The notes: generated by a model from the letters alone, not told the origin. Shown: positions 1-7,151, counted from the first letter of the stretch. The stretch is DNA of 9,931 nucleotides from JBDLIL01 sp039714855 (GCA_039714855.1 JBDLIL010000038.1:1-9931), one strand, 5' to 3'. Program-made: numbers and translations.

Positions 1-1
1 C

Positions 2-2995
2 GAAGCTGAAGAACTATTCAAAAAATATAAAGATGAATTTAAAGATAATTTTTATGTAGAAATCCAATCTCACAGCAGCATAGAGTGGCTAGAAGAATTA
101 ACGAAAAAACAAGTAAAAGTTGCCAGAAAATTTGATATTCCTCTTATTGCCACTAACGACGTTCATTATATAGAGGCAGATGATGCCCAAGCTCACGACG
201 CACTGCTCTGTGTACAAACCAGAAAACTTATCTCTGATACCAAGCGCATGAAGATGACGGGAGAGAGCTATTATTTAAGATCAACTGAAGAAATGGCTGA
301 TTTGTTTCGGGATTATCCCGAAGCTATAGAAAACACTGTAAAAGTTGCTGAAAAAATAAATATAAAAATCCCCCAGGGTCAGCTCATCTTTCCCCAATTC
401 CCGATCCCAAAAGGTGAAACAGAAGCTAGTTACTTAAAGAAAATTAGCTTAGAAGGACTCGGTAAAAAATTTAAAAAAGTTACTAAAGAAATGCTAGAGC
501 GAGTCGATTATGAACTAGGCATTATCAGTAGCAAGGGCTATGACGCTTATTTTTTAATCACCCAAGATTTTGTAAATTGGTCTAAGAGCCAAGAAATTGC
601 CGTTGGACCTGGCAGAGGTAGTGCTGCCGGATCTCTTGTTTCGTATGCATTGGGAATTACAACCATAGATCCACTGCAACATAATTTGCCATTCGAAAGA
701 TTTCTAAATCCCGATAGACCCACACCTCCCGATGTTGACTTAGACTTTGCTGACGATAGACGTGATGAAGTAATAGACTATGTGAGTAATAAATACGGTG
801 CTGACCACGTAGCCCACGTAATTACTTTTGGGCGCATGGAAGCTAGAGTAGCTATTAGGGATATCGGTAGGGTTATGGGCCTGCCCTATGAAGATCCAGA
901 TCGCATTGCCAAGTTAATCCCTAATGAACCGGGCAAGCGGATGAGGCTGGAAGAAGCAGTAATAAAAATTCCTGAGTTAGCTCAATATTATCAACAAAAA
1001 AAATTTAAAGACTTAATAGATTTAGCAAAAAAAGTAGAAAGTAATGTCCGGCATCATAGTGTTCATGCTGCAGCCATCATTATTGCTGATAAACCCTTAC
1101 CAGAATACACAGCCATTCAAAAAGATAGTAAAACTGGAAAAACTATTACTCAGTATGACATGTATGTACTGGATTGCAATGTCAGCGATGATGCCATTGG
1201 TCTGTTGAAATTTGATTTCTTAGGTCTAAGAAACTTATCAACTATTCAGAGAACACTTCAGTTGATTAAAGCAACCAAAAATAAAAAAATAGATATAGAA
1301 AAAATACCTCTGAATAACAAAAAAACTTTTAAGCTCTTGTCCCAAGGTCACACGATGGGTGTATTTCAATTGGAGTCTGCTGGCATGCGCAGAGTAGCCA
1401 AAAGTCTAAAGCCAAATCAGTTTTCTGATATTACAGCTATGGTAGCTCTATTTAGACCAGGACCCATGGATCTTATTCCCACCTTTATTGAGGGTAAGCA
1501 TAATCCCGATAAAGTTAAATATCTAGATGAATCTCTTAAGCCTATTTTAGAAGAAACTTACGGCATCATGGTTTACCAAGAACAGGTGATGCAAATTTTT
1601 AGCACTATGGGCGGATATTCTCTTGGTGAAGCTGATCTTATCAGGAGGGCCATTGGTAAAAAGAAGATTAAAATTCTAAATGAAAACAAAAAACGTTTTG
1701 TAAATGAATCTGTTAAGAGGGGCTATAAACAAAAAGTAGCTGAGCAAGTATGGTCATTTATAGAAGCTTTTGCCAATTACGGCTTTAACAAAGCTCATGC
1801 CGCCTCTTATGCCATGATCGCCTATCAAACAGCTTATCTAAAAGCTAATTACCCTGTAGAATATATGGCTGCCCTTATGAGTGTAGAGTCTGCCTCTCAC
1901 TCCATGAATAGAGATGAGCGCATTGCTCTAGCTATAGATGTTTGCAAAAAAATGGGCATAAAGGTTTTGCCCCCAGATATTAATAAATCTAAAAATCATT
2001 TCAATATTGAGAAACACAAAGATTCCTTAGAGGGTCTGGCTATCCGTTTTGGATTTGATGCTATTAAGAATGTTGGCCAAGCTGCTATAGAAAATATTTT
2101 AAAGATACAAGACGAAGAAAAAAAGTTTAGCTCTTTTACTCATTTTTTGATTAAAACTGATAGCAGAAAGGTAAATAAAAAAGTAATTGAGTCTTTAGTA
2201 CGAGTCGGCTGCTTTGATCAATTTGCTACTCGCGCCAGCATGATAGAGCAACTAGAAGATATTAGAAAGAAAGCTACTCAATTTCATAGTCAAATCGATG
2301 GCCAAGATAGTTTGTTTTTGAGCGTAAGTGAAAAAGATGCTGAAATTAAAGATAATTTCCAAATTATTAAGGAATACCCTAAGCAAGAGCTGCTTTCTTT
2401 TGAAAAAGAGCTGTTAGGTCTTTATTTAACTGATCATCCACTAGCCGATGCCCTAGATCAAGTTGCCTCTCGAGCTAATCAGAAAATTGGAAATTTAGAC
2501 CCCACTATTCACAAGAATCAAGTTTTTCTTTTTGGTGGAGTGATTACTCGCATCAAGGAAGTAAGTACCAAAAAAACTGGCAAGCTCATGACCTTTGGAA
2601 CTCTGCAAGATCAAACTGGAAGTATAGAATTTGTAATTTTTCCCAAAACTTATGAATCTCTGATTGGAAAAGTTAAAGAAAACACTGTGGTACTCATAAA
2701 AGGTAAAGTAGATTATAGAGATGAAGAATTGCAGCTAATAGCAGAAAAAGTCACGATTCCTGATGAGGCCCTGTTAGAACAAACACCCAAAGATAAATTG
2801 CATGAAATTTTTATTCCTAGAAAAACTAGTAAAAAAACTCTCCAAGAGCTGGGTGCCTTATTAAAAGAAAAAGAAGGCGAACATAAAGTCATCATTCTAA
2901 TACCCAATGGCAGCAAAACAAAGCGCATAATCTTGCCTTACGCCGTAGCATGGGATAAAAAATTAGAAAAAAATATATCAGAATTATTAGATTAA
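2..2995 (+). CDS. dnaE: DNA polymerase III subunit alpha, 5'-truncated by the window edge
   Basis: This is the catalytic subunit of the replicative DNA polymerase (family C). The open frame runs to the window edge, so the first ATG at 248 is internal; codons 2-247 encode the end of the PHP domain (ATNDVHY, then an AHD motif). About 997 residues remain of the roughly 1,100-1,200 usual for DnaE. The palm shows PGRGSAAGS (from nt 608) and PDVDLDF (from nt 728), whose two Asp match E. coli D401 and D403; FDFLGL (about nt 1210) supplies the third catalytic Asp. The fingers carry a conserved block ending in KANYPVEYMAAL (about nt 1780-1870). A beta-clamp-binding pentapeptide, Q-D-S-L-F, lies at 2303-2317. 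An OB fold follows (about nt 2520-2750) and then a short C-terminal domain. No frameshift is visible. pyrG begins 49 bp downstream on the same strand. Confidence 0.97.
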   Translation, partial: EAEELFKKYKDEFKDNFYVEIQSHSSIEWLEELTKKQVKVARKFDIPLIATNDVHYIEADDAQAHDALLCVQTRKLISDTKRMKMTGESYYLRSTEEMADLFRDYPEAIENTVKVAEKINIKIPQGQLIFPQFPIPKGETEASYLKKISLEGLGKKFKKVTKEMLERVDYELGIISSKGYDAYFLITQDFVNWSKSQEIAVGPGRGSAAGSLVSYALGITTIDPLQHNLPFERFLNPDRPTPPDVDLDFADDRRDEVIDYVSNKYGADHVAHVITFGRMEARVAIRDIGRVMGLPYEDPDRIAKLIPNEPGKRMRLEEAVIKIPELAQYYQQKKFKDLIDLAKKVESNVRHHSVHAAAIIIADKPLPEYTAIQKDSKTGKTITQYDMYVLDCNVSDDAIGLLKFDFLGLRNLSTIQRTLQLIKATKNKKIDIEKIPLNNKKTFKLLSQGHTMGVFQLESAGMRRVAKSLKPNQFSDITAMVALFRPGPMDLIPTFIEGKHNPDKVKYLDESLKPILEETYGIMVYQEQVMQIFSTMGGYSLGEADLIRRAIGKKKIKILNENKKRFVNESVKRGYKQKVAEQVWSFIEAFANYGFNKAHAASYAMIAYQTAYLKANYPVEYMAALMSVESASHSMNRDERIALAIDVCKKMGIKVLPPDINKSKNHFNIEKHKDSLEGLAIRFGFDAIKNVGQAAIENILKIQDEEKKFSSFTHFLIKTDSRKVNKKVIESLVRVGCFDQFATRASMIEQLEDIRKKATQFHSQIDGQDSLFLSVSEKDAEIKDNFQIIKEYPKQELLSFEKELLGLYLTDHPLADALDQVASRANQKIGNLDPTIHKNQVFLFGGVITRIKEVSTKKTGKLMTFGTLQDQTGSIEFVIFPKTYESLIGKVKENTVVLIKGKVDYRDEELQLIAEKVTIPDEALLEQTPKDKLHEIFIPRKTSKKTLQELGALLKEKEGEHKVIILIPNGSKTKRIILPYAVAWDKKLEKNISELLD

Positions 2996-3007
2996 ACTAT
3001 TCAGCAC

Positions 3008-3036
3008 TTTACTTAAAGCCATTCTGTGGCTAAAAT
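3008..3036 (+). promoter_or_regulatory. Candidate pyrG promoter (TTTACT - 17 nt - TAAAAT)
   Basis: The dnaE-pyrG spacer holds a -35-like TTTACT (3008-3013) and a -10-like TAAAAT (3031-3036) with the optimal 17-nt spacing. Transcription would start at about 3041-3044, a run of four C immediately before the pyrG ATG at 3045, giving a leaderless or near-leaderless message. No Shine-Dalgarno sequence lies upstream of the ATG, which agrees with this. The -35 match is only moderate. A 5-bp hairpin (AGCCA/TGGCT, 3017-3031) overlaps the spacer. Confidence 0.45.
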
Positions 3037-3042
3037 AAATCC

Positions 3043-3068
3043 CCATGCAAGTGCATGGTTCTTTTTTT
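3043..3068 (+). terminator. Hairpin plus T-run over the pyrG start: terminator or attenuator
   Basis: CCATGC-AAGT-GCATGG (3043-3058) is a perfect 6-bp stem with a tetraloop. It is followed by TT, C and seven T (3059-3068), which is the layout of an intrinsic terminator. It lies 48 bp after the dnaE stop, so it could end dnaE transcription. It also contains the pyrG start codon, so it may instead act at the very 5' end of the pyrG transcript. The stem is short, so termination strength is uncertain. Confidence 0.45.
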
Positions 3069-4745
3069 AAAAAATCTAAAAATACTAATCCTAAATTTAT
3101 TTTTGTATCTGGAGGAGTTCTATCTGGTCTGGGTAAGGGTGTGACTGCAGCTTCATTGGGTGTGTTACTCAAAGAACAAGGTTATTCTGTCACCAATATT
3201 AAATGCGAAAATTATCTCAATCTTGATTCTGGCAACATAAACCCCATAGAACATGGTGACGTGTTTTTGTGTGAGGATGGCTTGGAGGCTGATCTCGATT
3301 TGGGATCTTACGAGCGCTTCTTGGGTGAAAAAGTAGGTAATAAGAACTTCACCACCATGGGCCAAATCTATAGCAAAGTGATAGAGGATACAAAGAATCT
3401 TAAATTTGGTGGAGCCACAGTAGATGCTGTTCCTTACGTACCAGAAGAAGCCATCAGAAGAATAAAAAAAGCCGCTGAAGGCTATGATATTGTTTTAGTT
3501 GAATTAGGTGGCACGGCTGGAGAATATCAAAATGTAATTTTTTATGAAGCTTATCGCATTTTGAAATTAAGACAAGCGAAAGACGTAATTCATTTGCACG
3601 TAACTTATTTCCCTGTGCCCAAACACACTGGCGAATTAAAATCTAAACCAACCCAGCTTTCAGTTAAATTATTAAATGAGATGGGAATTCAGCCAGATTT
3701 TGTAGTAGGCAGAGCAGAGCAAAAGCTAGATGATTTAAGAAAAGAAAAAGTTGCTTTTTATTGCAACTTAGAAAAACGTGACGTCATCTCTAACCCTGAT
3801 TGTAAGTCTATTTATGAAATTCCTCTGGGCTTTCATGAGCAAAAATTTGACCAGAGAGTCTTGGAAAAGCTCGGGCTAAAATACAAATCAACTAAATTAA
3901 ATGAGTGGAAAAAATTAGTCAAAAAAATAAAAACTAAATATAAAAGTACAATTAGCATTGCTATTATCGCTAAATATATTGCCACTGGTAATTACGAGCT
4001 GCAAGATTCCTATCAGTCTTTAGTCGAAGCTCTCCAACACTCCTGCTGGCACAACCAAATCAATTTAAAAATCAACTTTATTAATGCTGAAAAATTGGAA
4101 AAGAAAAACAAAGCTGCTTGGAAAAAACTAGAAAAATCAGATGGTGTTATAGTTCCCATAGGCTGGGGCAATAGAGGAGTAGAAGGCAAAATTAAAGCTA
4201 TTCAATACGCCAGAGAGCACAAAATTCCATATCTAGGGCTTTGCTACGGCATGCAACTGGCTAGCGTCGAGTTTGCTAGAAATATTTTAAAACTAGATGA
4301 CGCCAACACTACTGAAGTAAATCCCAACACAAAAAATCCGATTGTTCACGATATTCCTTTTGAAGAGAAATATCAGAGAATTAAGGGCGATGGGGCTAGT
4401 ATGCGCTTAGGTGCTTATGATTGCGTACTCAAAAAAAATAGCTTGGCTTACTCTATTTATGATAAGCATTCAGCTTTTAAAGATAAAAGAAAGGCTTTAA
4501 TTTCTGAGAGACACAGACATAGGTTTGAGTTTAATAATAAGTATAGAGAGCTTCTAGAAGAAAAAGGTTTTGTTATCAGTGGTAGATCTCCAGATGATTT
4601 TTTTGTAGAAATGATAGAGTTGCCCAAAAAAACACACCCTTTCTTTTTAGCCACTCAAGCACATCCTGAATACAAATCCAACCCCTTGGCTCCTCATCCT
4701 ATTTTCATAGAATATACTAAGGCGGTACAAAAACATGCCAATTAA
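3045..4745 (+). CDS. pyrG: CTP synthase (glutamine-hydrolysing), divergent type
   Basis: It converts UTP to CTP using ATP and ammonia released from glutamine. The N-terminal synthetase domain (about residues 17-275) has the nucleotide-binding loop GGVLSGLGKG (23-32), the DLDLGSYERF block (83-92) and the Mg-site Glu in ELGGTAGE (E153). The C-terminal class I glutaminase domain (about 300-560) has the nucleophile Cys400 in GLCYGMQ and the His540/Glu542 pair in QAHPE. Length (566 aa) is near the usual 530-560. Several signatures differ from canonical PyrG: GGTAGEYQ replaces GGTVGDIES, KPTQLSV replaces KPTQHSV, and PIGWG replaces PGGFG. In-frame TAA at 3036 limits the start to ATG 3045 or GTG 3051; either gives about 15 residues before the usual N-terminus. 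The next gene overlaps its end by 11 nt, suggesting one operon. Family assignment is secure. Confidence 0.96.
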   Translation: MQVHGSFFKKSKNTNPKFIFVSGGVLSGLGKGVTAASLGVLLKEQGYSVTNIKCENYLNLDSGNINPIEHGDVFLCEDGLEADLDLGSYERFLGEKVGNKNFTTMGQIYSKVIEDTKNLKFGGATVDAVPYVPEEAIRRIKKAAEGYDIVLVELGGTAGEYQNVIFYEAYRILKLRQAKDVIHLHVTYFPVPKHTGELKSKPTQLSVKLLNEMGIQPDFVVGRAEQKLDDLRKEKVAFYCNLEKRDVISNPDCKSIYEIPLGFHEQKFDQRVLEKLGLKYKSTKLNEWKKLVKKIKTKYKSTISIAIIAKYIATGNYELQDSYQSLVEALQHSCWHNQINLKINFINAEKLEKKNKAAWKKLEKSDGVIVPIGWGNRGVEGKIKAIQYAREHKIPYLGLCYGMQLASVEFARNILKLDDANTTEVNPNTKNPIVHDIPFEEKYQRIKGDGASMRLGAYDCVLKKNSLAYSIYDKHSAFKDKRKALISERHRHRFEFNNKYRELLEEKGFVISGRSPDDFFVEMIELPKKTHPFFLATQAHPEYKSNPLAPHPIFIEYTKAVQKHAN

Positions 4746-5334
4746 AACTAATATTCATAATCAATTGTATGAGAAGTATTCTTTTGATGAGTTGGGGGGA
4801 CTAGTTTTTAATTTGGCTGAAAAAATTATTGCTAAAAATAGAGAATATGACAGGTTAGTAGCCCCAGCCAAGGGAGGTTTGACTTTTGCAAGGTCCTTAG
4901 TCGATTTATTAAAAATTCCTGACGTGAGCAGTATTAAAATAGAATTCTATACAGACATAGCTACTACAAATGCAACCCCGATTATCACCCAAAGTTTACC
5001 AGTTAATATTAAGGGGGAGAGGGTTTTGATATATGACGATTTGATAGATTCTGGAGAAACTTTAGAACTAGCCAGCAAATATTTAAAACAAGCTGGTGCA
5101 AAATCTGTCGACACGGCGGTAATTTTTAGAAAAACCTGGACAAAAAAAGACAGTAATTTCTTTGTTGCGGAAAGTGATTCATGGATAATATTTCCCAACG
5201 AAACCAGGGAAACTATCACTTTGTTAGAAAATAGCTGGAAAGAAAAGGGCGACAACCCTAAGAAAATTAGACAGCAACTATTAGAAATAGGCTTCAAACA
5301 AGAGGAGCTTGCCTTATTTGCTGCTCCAGAGTAA
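4735..5334 (+). CDS. Type I phosphoribosyltransferase (purine/pyrimidine salvage or regulatory)
   Basis: This is a 199-aa member of the type I phosphoribosyltransferase fold. The PRPP-binding loop is plain: LIYDDLIDSGETL (residues 98-110), with the paired acidic residues D101/D102 and the DSG that binds the 5-phosphate. VAPAKGGL (42-49) is the other conserved loop, near pyrophosphate. The N-terminal hood and the C-terminal 60 residues do not reveal the base used. Hypoxanthine/xanthine-guanine-type enzymes are the closest guess, but an orotate-type or PyrR-like role cannot be excluded. The ATG lies inside the pyrG 3' end (11-nt overlap), implying translational coupling and a linked role in nucleotide supply. 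A weak AAGG at 4719-4722 is 12 nt upstream, too far for a good ribosome binding site. Confidence 0.85.
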   Translation: MPIKTNIHNQLYEKYSFDELGGLVFNLAEKIIAKNREYDRLVAPAKGGLTFARSLVDLLKIPDVSSIKIEFYTDIATTNATPIITQSLPVNIKGERVLIYDDLIDSGETLELASKYLKQAGAKSVDTAVIFRKTWTKKDSNFFVAESDSWIIFPNETRETITLLENSWKEKGDNPKKIRQQLLEIGFKQEELALFAAPE

Positions 5335-5337
5335 AAT
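5309..5337 (+). promoter_or_regulatory. Candidate rplS promoter (TTGCCT - 17 nt - TAAAAT)
   Basis: TTGCCT (5309-5314) and TAAAAT (5332-5337) are separated by 17 nt and sit inside the end of the phosphoribosyltransferase gene. Transcription would start near 5344, leaving about 6 nt before the rplS ATG at 5350. No Shine-Dalgarno sequence is seen in that interval. The same TAAAAT hexamer precedes pyrG. Confidence 0.5.
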
Positions 5338-5349
5338 ACTAATCTCATT

Positions 5350-5703
5350 ATGGCTCAATACTTTAAATACAAGACCCAAGAGATTGCTTCTGGAGACACC
5401 GTGCGTGTTCACCAAGAAGTTGTCGAGGACAAAAAGAAGAGAATTCAGATTTTTGAAGGTCTGGTAATTGCTATTAAAGGCAGTGGTAATGGCAAATCTT
5501 TCACAGTTCGCAGAATTGGTGCTGGCAACATAGGTGTAGAAAAAATCTTGCCAGTGATGATGCCAAGCATTAAAAAGATTGAAGTAAAGCGCAAAGGACA
5601 AGTGCGTCGAGCTAGGTTATACTATCTGCGTGACAAAGTCGGTAAAAAAGCCAGCAAAGTTAAAGAAAAGAATACTCACAAGCCTGCAGCAAAAGCAGCA
5701 TAA
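5350..5703 (+). CDS. rplS: Large-subunit ribosomal protein bL19
   Basis: bL19 sits at the 30S-50S interface of the ribosome. The 117-aa product matches the family end to end: GDTVRVH (about residues 15-21), IFEGLVIAIKG (about 34-44), SFTVRRIGAGNIGVE (about 50-64), IKKIEVKRKGQVRRA (about 75-89) and LYYLRDKVGKKA (about 91-102). A Lys/Ala-rich tail of about 15 residues follows. The usual length is about 115. The ATG at 5350 starts at the conserved N-terminus, 15 nt after the phosphoribosyltransferase stop. The tail-coding region overlaps the start of the next frame, a yraN-family gene that accompanies rplS in many bacteria. Confidence 0.97.
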   Translation: MAQYFKYKTQEIASGDTVRVHQEVVEDKKKRIQIFEGLVIAIKGSGNGKSFTVRRIGAGNIGVEKILPVMMPSIKKIEVKRKGQVRRARLYYLRDKVGKKASKVKEKNTHKPAAKAA

Positions 5704-6043
5704 TTTTGCCTTTGGCTTTAAGGGTGAACTTCAAGCCATAGAATTTCTCAAACAAAATAATTTTGAAATCATAGATACTAATATTCGCATTAAAAACAGC
5801 GAAGTTGATATTATCGCTCTTGATAAAAAGCATCAAGAGTTGGTATTTTGTGAGGTTAAGGCCAGAGCCACTAGTTACTATGGCGATCCTTCTCATGCAG
5901 TAAATAGAAAGAAGATAAAATCTATGGACTTTGTAGCTAGAAATTATCTTAAGCGCAAAAAGCTAAACTACGATTATCGCTTTGACATTATTGCTATCAC
6001 ACCCGATGGTGTAGAACATTATGAGAATGTGACCTGGAGTTAG
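5630..6043 (+). CDS. YraN/UPF0102 family nuclease-like protein
   Basis: This is a small protein of the UPF0102 family, which has a restriction-endonuclease-like fold of unsettled function, possibly in DNA processing. Family marks are GFKGE (residues 29-33), SEVDIIALD (57-65, matching GEIDLIA) and VFCEVKAR (72-79). The putative metal-binding residues E58, D60, E75 and K77 are all present. The homologous part begins near residue 27. The only standard start in frame before it is GTG at 5630, which lies 74 nt inside rplS, lacks a Shine-Dalgarno sequence, and adds a Lys-rich leader read from the bL19 tail in another frame. A CTG at 5684 is a non-standard alternative. Family assignment is firm; the start is not. 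The stop overlaps that of the convergent gene. Confidence 0.85.
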   Translation: MTKSVKKPAKLKKRILTSLQQKQHNFAFGFKGELQAIEFLKQNNFEIIDTNIRIKNSEVDIIALDKKHQELVFCEVKARATSYYGDPSHAVNRKKIKSMDFVARNYLKRKKLNYDYRFDIIAITPDGVEHYENVTWS

Positions 6044-6047
6044 GTCA
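6030..6047. repeat. Hairpin at the convergent stop codons
   Basis: TGACCT-GGAGTT-AGGTCA is a perfect 6-bp inverted repeat centred on the overlapping stops of yraN (TAG, 6041-6043) and the - strand gene (TAA, 6042-6040). Neither strand has a T-run after it, so it is not a classic terminator. It could still block or mark 3' ends of the converging transcripts. Confidence 0.4.
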
Positions 6048-6738
6048 AACCCCACTCACCAACTTCCTCACAGCTCACCATGATGGCATTGGCCTCCACC
6101 AAGCTTACTGAATCTATAACGTAGGGTTTAAAATTAATTTGTTTTGACAAGTCTGAAACTTTTGCTTTAAATTCTTCGTTTGGCGTGGAATAAAATCTTG
6201 CCAAGGTCATATTAGAAAAAAAGTATTTTTTGTTTGCATATTTTTTATCATCAGGTACACCAGACTTTTTTAATTCTCTATCTAACTCCAAAACAAGATC
6301 ATCTAATTCTGGCTCTGTAGTACCAACTAAGGCTAAATTGGCAGGAAATAAAAGCAATCTGTAAAAATAAACTTTAAATTTTTTATGTTTAGGAATTACT
6401 CTAGTAAAAACTTCTTTAACTTTCTTAATATCATTTTTATTAAAATTAGGCGGATCATTGATGACTCTAATATTTTTAATAGTTAGGTGCAAAGAAGAAT
6501 TTTTGTAATAATAATGCTCTGGTTGAATTTCTTTCAGTGGACTAATAATCTTATTCTGAATTTTTTCTAATAAATCTAATCTTGGAAAATGTACGCTGGT
6601 TAAACTCATCCTATTATCAGTGTCATAATCGCTCACTGGCTCTACAGTAGAAAAATTCATGGTGTTGTTCTTTACTCTTCGCTCAATTTTGTTGATAACA
6701 GCTAGCTGTGATTTTTGGTGAGAAGATAAGTTTGGCAT
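6040..6738 (-). CDS. 2H-phosphoesterase / 2'-5' RNA ligase-like protein with an altered second motif
   Basis: The 232-aa product resembles the 2H phosphoesterase (LigT-like) superfamily, whose members use two H-x-T motifs to cleave or ligate 2'-5' or cyclic phosphates. The first motif is clear: HLTI at residues 84-87, in a beta strand after a helix. The second half-site, at the expected spacing, is SNMTLARF (175-182), where Asn176 takes the place of the catalytic His; the codon is AAT, one base from CAT. LARF afterwards is typical of the family. The first 45 residues are unlike the rest and may be a separate extension. The start ATG at 6738 is 6 nt from a consensus TATAAT, which suggests a leaderless message. 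The gene converges on yraN with a 3-nt stop overlap. The fold is likely; ordinary catalysis is doubtful. Confidence 0.7.
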   Translation of the reverse strand: MPNLSSHQKSQLAVINKIERRVKNNTMNFSTVEPVSDYDTDNRMSLTSVHFPRLDLLEKIQNKIISPLKEIQPEHYYYKNSSLHLTIKNIRVINDPPNFNKNDIKKVKEVFTRVIPKHKKFKVYFYRLLLFPANLALVGTTEPELDDLVLELDRELKKSGVPDDKKYANKKYFFSNMTLARFYSTPNEEFKAKVSDLSKQINFKPYVIDSVSLVEANAIMVSCEEVGEWGLT

Positions 6739-6744
6739 CTATTG

Positions 6745-6750
6745 ATTATA
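6745..6750 (-). promoter_or_regulatory. Consensus -10 box for the 2H-like gene
   Basis: Read on the - strand this is TATAAT, separated from the ATG at 6738 by only CAATAG. Transcription would begin at or next to the A of the start codon. No good -35 is seen at 16-18 nt upstream. Confidence 0.5.
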
Positions 6751-6805
6751 ACCTGTTTTTCTTGTTAGGATTGATGTGGCAGATAAATTAACAAAAGGGA
6801 GACAT

Positions 6806-7024
6806 ATGCCAAAGAAAAAGGGAAATAAATTTACTGGCTGGAATTGTAATATGGGAGGATGCGGAAGCCCTTGCAACCCTATTTATGGCTTGGGCCTGTT
6901 GGGAGCAGTGGTTTACTATTGGCAAACTTCAGCAATGTTTTCAGATAAGTTGCTGGGAATATTTAAAGCTCTACTCTGGCCAGCGTTTTTGGTTTACAGT
7001 GTGCTAGAAAAGCTAGCAATGTAA
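6806..7024 (+). CDS. Small two-helix membrane protein with an N-terminal Cys cluster
   Basis: A 72-aa product with a Lys-rich start, then C14, C19 and C23 among Gly, Asn and Pro, then two hydrophobic segments: about 27-45 (beginning IYGLGLLGAVVYY) and about 49-68 (containing KALLWPAFLVY). It is probably an inner-membrane protein with both ends on one side. The ATG at 6806 is preferred because GGGAG lies 4 nt upstream. A GTG at 6776 would add ten polar residues with no ribosome site. A weak promoter, TTGATT-18 nt-TAGGAT (6742-6771), could serve it. From memory, short proteins ending in a similar WPAFLVY helix are common and uncharacterised in CPR bacteria and some archaea; this was not checked. 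Function is unknown. It stands between a divergent 2H-like gene and the tRNA region. Confidence 0.8.
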   Translation: MPKKKGNKFTGWNCNMGGCGSPCNPIYGLGLLGAVVYYWQTSAMFSDKLLGIFKALLWPAFLVYSVLEKLAM

Positions 7025-7074
7025 GTAATAATTGGCCAAATATTCTAATTATTTATTCTTGAGATAAAAGAGGA

Positions 7075-7080
7075 TATAAT
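7075..7080 (+). promoter_or_regulatory. Consensus -10 box upstream of the tRNA-Glu region
   Basis: TATAAT with only a poor -35 candidate (TTTATT, 7052-7057, 17-nt spacer). Transcription would start near 7087, just before the broken tRNA-Glu copy and about 87 nt before the intact tRNA. It looks like the original tRNA promoter, now separated from the gene by the duplication. Confidence 0.5.
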
Positions 7081-7089
7081 CTTGCTCTG

Positions 7090-7107
7090 TTAGACGGCCC
7101 CATCGTC
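7090..7107 (+). repeat. Direct repeat copy 1 (tRNA-Glu 5' end)
   Basis: An exact 18-nt match (TTAGACGGCCCCATCGTC) to 7168-7185, 78 nt apart. It covers six flanking bases and the first 12 bases of the tRNA-Glu acceptor/D-arm start. Confidence 0.9.
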
Positions 7108-7151
7108 CTCCTTCGCCAAGGCTTCGGAAGGACACAGGTCTGGTGCTTAGG
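7096..7151 (+). pseudogene. Broken 5' fragment of tRNA-Glu with a 33-nt insert
   Basis: Bases 7096-7107 equal the first 12 nt of the intact tRNA. After an insert, GTC plus 11 nt (7138-7151) matches the tRNA D-arm region at 12 of 14 positions (differences at 7142 and 7146). Similarity then stops before the anticodon arm. The insert is bounded by GTC on both sides (7105-7107 and 7138-7140), as a 3-nt target duplication would be. The fragment cannot form a tRNA. It is most likely a relic of a duplication or of an earlier integration at this tRNA. Confidence 0.6.
7105..7133. repeat. Imperfect palindrome inside the tRNA fragment
   Basis: The segment starts GTCCT and ends AGGAC, with several nested alternatives inside, including CCTT-CGCC-AAGG (7110-7121) and CTTC-G-GAAG (7122-7130). 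It is markedly richer in GC than the surroundings. It could be a small repetitive hairpin element. There is no second copy in this window. Confidence 0.6.

Noticed and set aside
2713..2928. Open frame on the - strand within dnaE
   Set aside because: It is a shadow of the strongly conserved dnaE frame, with no family resemblance and no start signals.
4947..5348. 133-codon open frame opposite the phosphoribosyltransferase
   Set aside because: The + strand frame has clear PRPP-binding motifs; the opposite frame has no recognisable domain and is a composition effect.
6776..6805. GTG start adding ten residues to the small membrane protein
   Set aside because: The ATG at 6806 has a well-placed GGGAG, whereas the GTG has no ribosome binding sequence.
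7059..7080. TTGAGA with TATAAT as a full promoter before the tRNA
   Set aside because: The spacing is only 10 nt, too short for a sigma-70-type pair, so only the -10 box is reported.
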